From Flavobacterium sp. (GTDB lineage: Bacteria; Bacteroidota; Bacteroidia; Flavobacteriales; Flavobacteriaceae): a stretch of DNA of 16,128 bases. Position numbers and translations under genes: made by a program. Below are positions 13,669 to 16,128 of this stretch, piece after piece; positions within the stretch are counted from its first letter, which is position 1, and every line of letters starts with the position of its first letter. Where the stretch lies: NCBI GenBank assembly GCA_030151255.1, contig JASLED010000033.1, forward strand, positions 1 through 16,128, in the 5' to 3' direction. A model generated the notes under the pieces. That model searched no databases, was not told the DNA's origin, and saw only the letters and a list, made by a program, of their open reading frames with translations.

Positions 13669-14918
13669 TATAAAATATTTTTATGAATCCAATTGTTTGC
13701 TAATATGTGAGAATAAATTGTATACCACATAAGTAGAATAGTTAAAACACTCAAAGAAATATACTTAATTTTCTTATTTTTTAATTTGAGATTAATGAAA
13801 CAAAAGGTTATAATAGGTAAGACTAAAAAAAAGGAGGCCATATACATAAACCTATCCGCCATTAAAGAGATTCTAAGTAATGGGAAAATTTGAATCACTA
13901 AAAGTAAATTTATAATTATAAAACCTAAACACATGTAAAAGAAGTTTCTAATTTCACTCTTCCTCAAATAAGCTAAACTCCAATAAAACATAATGGAAAC
14001 TAATAAAAAAATAATATAGTATCTTATTGGTAACCTTTGATCAGGTGTAATAGGGAATTGATAGTTGTAGTGTAGGTTAATTGGGATAATAGTTTTCCAT
14101 AGGTAAGAAAAAATACAATAGGCTGATAAAAAAAATCTTTTAGAAAATGGATATTCAATATATATATGACTTACTTTACTATATATATTTATATATAATG
14201 TTAATATTCCAAATGATATTGATATTATTAAATAAGGTAGAAGTAATAATAAAAAATTAAGTGAAATATCCTTTCTTGCAGAAAGAAAAAATACCATTAA
14301 AATAAAGAAATTCATAACAGCTTGTTCTTTTGAAAAACATGCTAACGTAAAAAATAGTATTGCAGTTATAGAAATTTTATTTCCTTTTATTGTGGTATTA
14401 TAGAAACAAATAAAACTCAACAAGCTAAACAAAGAGTATAATAAAACTTTTGAAGCGGATATCCACACAACAGCCTCAATATTTATTGGCAAAACAAACC
14501 AAATAACTGAAACAATTAATGATATTTCTTTCGAGTTTAAGATATTAAAGGAACTAAGTATTAATAGTGATAATTTAAAAAATAGCAACCCATTTATAAC
14601 ATGAAGTATAATAGAGTATAAATGAAAATAAAATGAATCGAGTCCGTGAATTTTTATTATTATTAAATAATATATAGTATTTAGTGGTGAATATTGATTA
14701 GACTTAATTTGAGAAAAAACAGCCCCTATCTTCGCTAAATTAAGATTTCCATTATAAATTGGGTCTTTTAATAGCATCCACCCATCATCAATTCTCGAAA
14801 AATAGATAAGATTAATGTTAAAGTATAAAAAGATAGAAGATATTATAAATATTATCAATAAGTATAAATAACAATTGTTAAAAAACAATTTATTAGCTAT
14901 AATTTGAAAATTAATCAT
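13668..14918 (-). CDS. Polytopic GT-C-type glycosyltransferase-like protein (TMTC membrane half)
   Basis: The 416-residue protein has about twelve hydrophobic segments over almost its whole length. Features match the membrane part of TMTC/PMT-like GT-C enzymes, which transfer sugar from a polyprenyl-phosphate donor to exported proteins. SRIDDGWMLLKDP (40-52) in the first outside loop has the acidic pair. FHLYSIILHVINGLLFF is followed by LPINIEAVVWISASKVLLYS (140-159), like the family's HP-x-x-x-EAV and R-x-x-L block. ISLMADRFMYMASF (about 349-362) resembles the ADRYxYLPS motif. In TMTC proteins tetratricopeptide repeats follow; here the chain ends at ..NNWIHKNIL, just where they would begin, so it is a natural short form or a truncation. 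The assignment rests on motif likeness by eye. It is coupled to the thioredoxin gene and follows the Cys-rich gene by 84 nt. Confidence 0.65.
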   Translation of the reverse strand: MINFQIIANKLFFNNCYLYLLIIFIISSIFLYFNINLIYFSRIDDGWMLLKDPIYNGNLNLAKIGAVFSQIKSNQYSPLNTIYYLIIIKIHGLDSFYFHLYSIILHVINGLLFFKLSLLILSSFNILNSKEISLIVSVIWFVLPINIEAVVWISASKVLLYSLFSLLSFICFYNTTIKGNKISITAILFFTLACFSKEQAVMNFFILMVFFLSARKDISLNFLLLLLPYLIISISFGILTLYINIYSKVSHIYIEYPFSKRFFLSAYCIFSYLWKTIIPINLHYNYQFPITPDQRLPIRYYIIFLLVSIMFYWSLAYLRKSEIRNFFYMCLGFIIINLLLVIQIFPLLRISLMADRFMYMASFFLVLPIITFCFINLKLKNKKIKYISLSVLTILLMWYTIYSHILANNWIHKNIL

Positions 14919-14969
14919 TTTTTTTAAAATAAAAATCTTACTAATATTTGTAATTCATAGCTTAATTAA

Positions 14970-15471
14970 AGCTGACCATTTTTTTAATTTAATTTATTAG
15001 AATTAATCTTCGCTAGATCCTGTTTCTTCAACTAAGACCTTGTATATCGGATCACAGGTTGGATTAGCTCCAATCAAAGTCGTCTCAGTACAGACTGCAT
15101 TCTGTTGATTAGTCAGCTTACACTCTCTTGCAGTGACATTTACTACTTCTTTTGCTCGGATATAAGTAAATCCAATTACTAATGCAGTATCTGTTTGACT
15201 ATAATGAGCATTAATACTTACAACCTTACATGCATTACAAGGTACTATTTTAGATGATTTAGTCTCGTAATGAGGCTTATGTATGAGGTAAAGGCATTGA
15301 GATGTTATTGACGAATCGGAAGAAACATCAGGCCCCGTTTCTAATTGAAAGGCGGACACTTCAGTTGTGAAAAAAGTAGGAATTACAAGTCCTACTAGCA
15401 TTAGACTTACTAATGCTTTAAATAAAATTTTTGTCTTTTTCATAATTATTATAATTTATTTATGGTCAGCT
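14970..15471. repeat. Inverted 10-mers flanking the Cys-rich gene
   Basis: AGCTGACCAT at 14970-14979 and its exact reverse complement at 15462-15471 lie on either side of the Cys-rich gene, in both intergenic gaps. In the transcript the two would be complementary and could pair 5' and 3' ends of the cistron. They could also be traces of a cassette boundary. The match is short, so chance is possible. Confidence 0.3.
15003..15443 (-). CDS. Small secreted protein with six cysteines
   Basis: The 146-residue protein has a long, textbook signal peptide (MKKTK, a hydrophobic core at 7-25, and a cut after EVSA, residue 31), leaving about 115 exported residues. These contain six cysteines (50, 69, 72, 108, 118, 130) including CNAC (69-72), an acidic Ser-rich start (DVSSDSS) and an acidic tail (EETGSSED). 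An even number of cysteines in an exported protein suggests three disulfides. I recognise no family. In layout (exported small protein beside beta-propellers and a redox protein) it recalls the NVEALA-type exported peptides of Bacteroidota, but that motif is absent and the protein is longer. It could be a surface or secreted effector, a signal or a bacteriocin-like product. Spacing to the upstream propeller gene is 39 nt, so it is probably in the same transcript. Confidence 0.8.
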   Translation of the reverse strand: MKKTKILFKALVSLMLVGLVIPTFFTTEVSAFQLETGPDVSSDSSITSQCLYLIHKPHYETKSSKIVPCNACKVVSINAHYSQTDTALVIGFTYIRAKEVVNVTARECKLTNQQNAVCTETTLIGANPTCDPIYKVLVEETGSSED

Positions 15472-15482
15472 CTATCTTAATT

Positions 15483-16128
15483 CTATTTCAAACGAAATAG
15501 TGTTAGTACATGATTTTGAGAGATATTTCCTTCAAAGTATTTCTTTAGTGAATTGGGTATTATTTTTAAGTAATCATAACTATTAGTATGTAGAAATGAT
15601 TCAAAAAGCTGTTTTGAATCTATAGAACTGATAAAAAAACCATCAGATACTCCGTAAATTCTTTCTGATATAAATGGCAAGTTATATGTATTCATTTCGC
15701 TTAGAATATTGTCTGTACTGAAAGCTTTCTTTGTTTCAACATTATAAAATAATATTTGATAATTATTGCCTAATATTTTGAACGTAGCATAATCATTATT
15801 TTTGTAAAAATCTGTAAAACCAAATGACAAATTATTATTAGATTCTAAGTAATTAAGTCTTTTACCTTTAAATTTAGGGTCACTTCCAAAATTACTTGGT
15901 ATTTTCAGATTGTTATTAATCTGTATATTGATAGTTGCACTATTTTGATTTGTATCTATAACTACAATGTTATTGGTATAAGGAATCGGGCAGAAAATTT
16001 CTTTTTCTGAGGAGAATATATTAAATGGAGCTTGAAGAAGATCGTGTCGAGAGTTATTGGTGATATCAACTTCTGCGAAACCTGATGTTATAATTTTAAA
16101 GTCTTTAGTAAAAGAGAACAAGTTGTTG
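15483..16128 (-). CDS. 6-bladed beta-propeller protein, cut by the window edge
   Basis: The frame is open to the right edge; the codons there (Asn-Asn-Leu, then FSFTKDFKII) are internal, so the start lies outside the window and the 215 visible residues are the C-terminal part. Blade-like repeats are seen: AEVDITNNSRHD, APFNIFSSEKEIFCPIPYTN, then NNIVVIDTNQNSATINI. Further on come FGSDPKFKGKRL and a late ERIYGVSDGFFISSI block, typical of the Bacteroidota 6-bladed propeller family, where IY..DG and the G..P.. segment recur. It ends NHVLTLFRLK, like the second propeller at 11912-13072 (NPILVKFKLK). It is the first visible gene of the operon, 39 nt before the Cys-rich secreted protein. Signal peptide and promoter cannot be seen. 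Confidence 0.65.
   Translation of the reverse strand, partial: NNLFSFTKDFKIITSGFAEVDITNNSRHDLLQAPFNIFSSEKEIFCPIPYTNNIVVIDTNQNSATINIQINNNLKIPSNFGSDPKFKGKRLNYLESNNNLSFGFTDFYKNNDYATFKILGNNYQILFYNVETKKAFSTDNILSEMNTYNLPFISERIYGVSDGFFISSIDSKQLFESFLHTNSYDYLKIIPNSLKKYFEGNISQNHVLTLFRLK

Noticed and set aside
16119..16121. TTG as the start of the propeller gene at the right edge
   Set aside because: The frame is open beyond it to the edge and the protein lacks a signal peptide and the first blades, so the Leu codon is internal.
1..16128. tRNA, rRNA or insertion-sequence transposase genes
   Set aside because: No cloverleaf ending in a CCA-type acceptor, no rRNA-like sequence and no transposase frame were recognised on either strand.

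Overview
The window looks like part of a mosaic plasmid (or plasmid-derived island) from a Bacteroidota host, probably near Sphingobacteriaceae or Flavobacteriales. The evidence is: AT-rich DNA; almost no Shine-Dalgarno sequences before the genes; two perfect TATATTTG boxes matching the Bacteroidota -7 consensus TAnnTTTG; signal peptides ending in ..AQ; and typical Bacteroidota families (carboxypeptidase-regulatory/TonB-type outer-membrane protein, 6-bladed beta-propellers). The genus cannot be fixed from the sequence alone.

Left flank (1-2780): AT-rich DNA with a gene remnant, a DPM1/GtrB-type polyprenyl-phosphate glycosyltransferase (404-1336, +), a serine resolvase (1496-2101, -) that is visibly richer in G+C than its surroundings, and a short exported protein (2375-2779, +) that looks like only the N-terminal part of a larger family.

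Plasmid core (2860-5230): a ParA ATPase and a ribbon-helix-helix centromere-binding protein form a translationally coupled par operon, bracketed by two large perfect palindromes that share 10- and 12-nt motifs. A Rep_3-type initiator converges on it. Upstream of rep lie inverted half-iterons over its promoter, three 21-bp iterons and an AT-only stretch: a standard iteron origin.

Stability and transfer module (5168-8342): a Phd/YefM-YoeB toxin-antitoxin pair with a palindromic operator on its promoter, then about 860 bp without a clear gene but holding at least six hairpins (candidate oriT), then overlapping genes for a MobC-like accessory protein and a MobA/VirD2-family relaxase. The plasmid looks mobilizable, with no conjugation machinery in view.

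Right flank (8417-16128, all -): an ankyrin-repeat protein, then a tightly packed operon read from the right edge: a 6-bladed beta-propeller protein (cut by the edge), a small secreted protein with six cysteines, a 12-segment membrane glycosyltransferase-like protein resembling the membrane half of TMTC proteins, a membrane-anchored CRPC thioredoxin-like protein, a second beta-propeller protein and a 923-residue outer-membrane barrel protein. The last four overlap by 1-4 nt. This cargo operon is the most novel-looking part: it has the shape of an export and maturation system for a disulfide-containing, perhaps glycosylated, exported protein. That function is inference; nothing in the sequence proves it.
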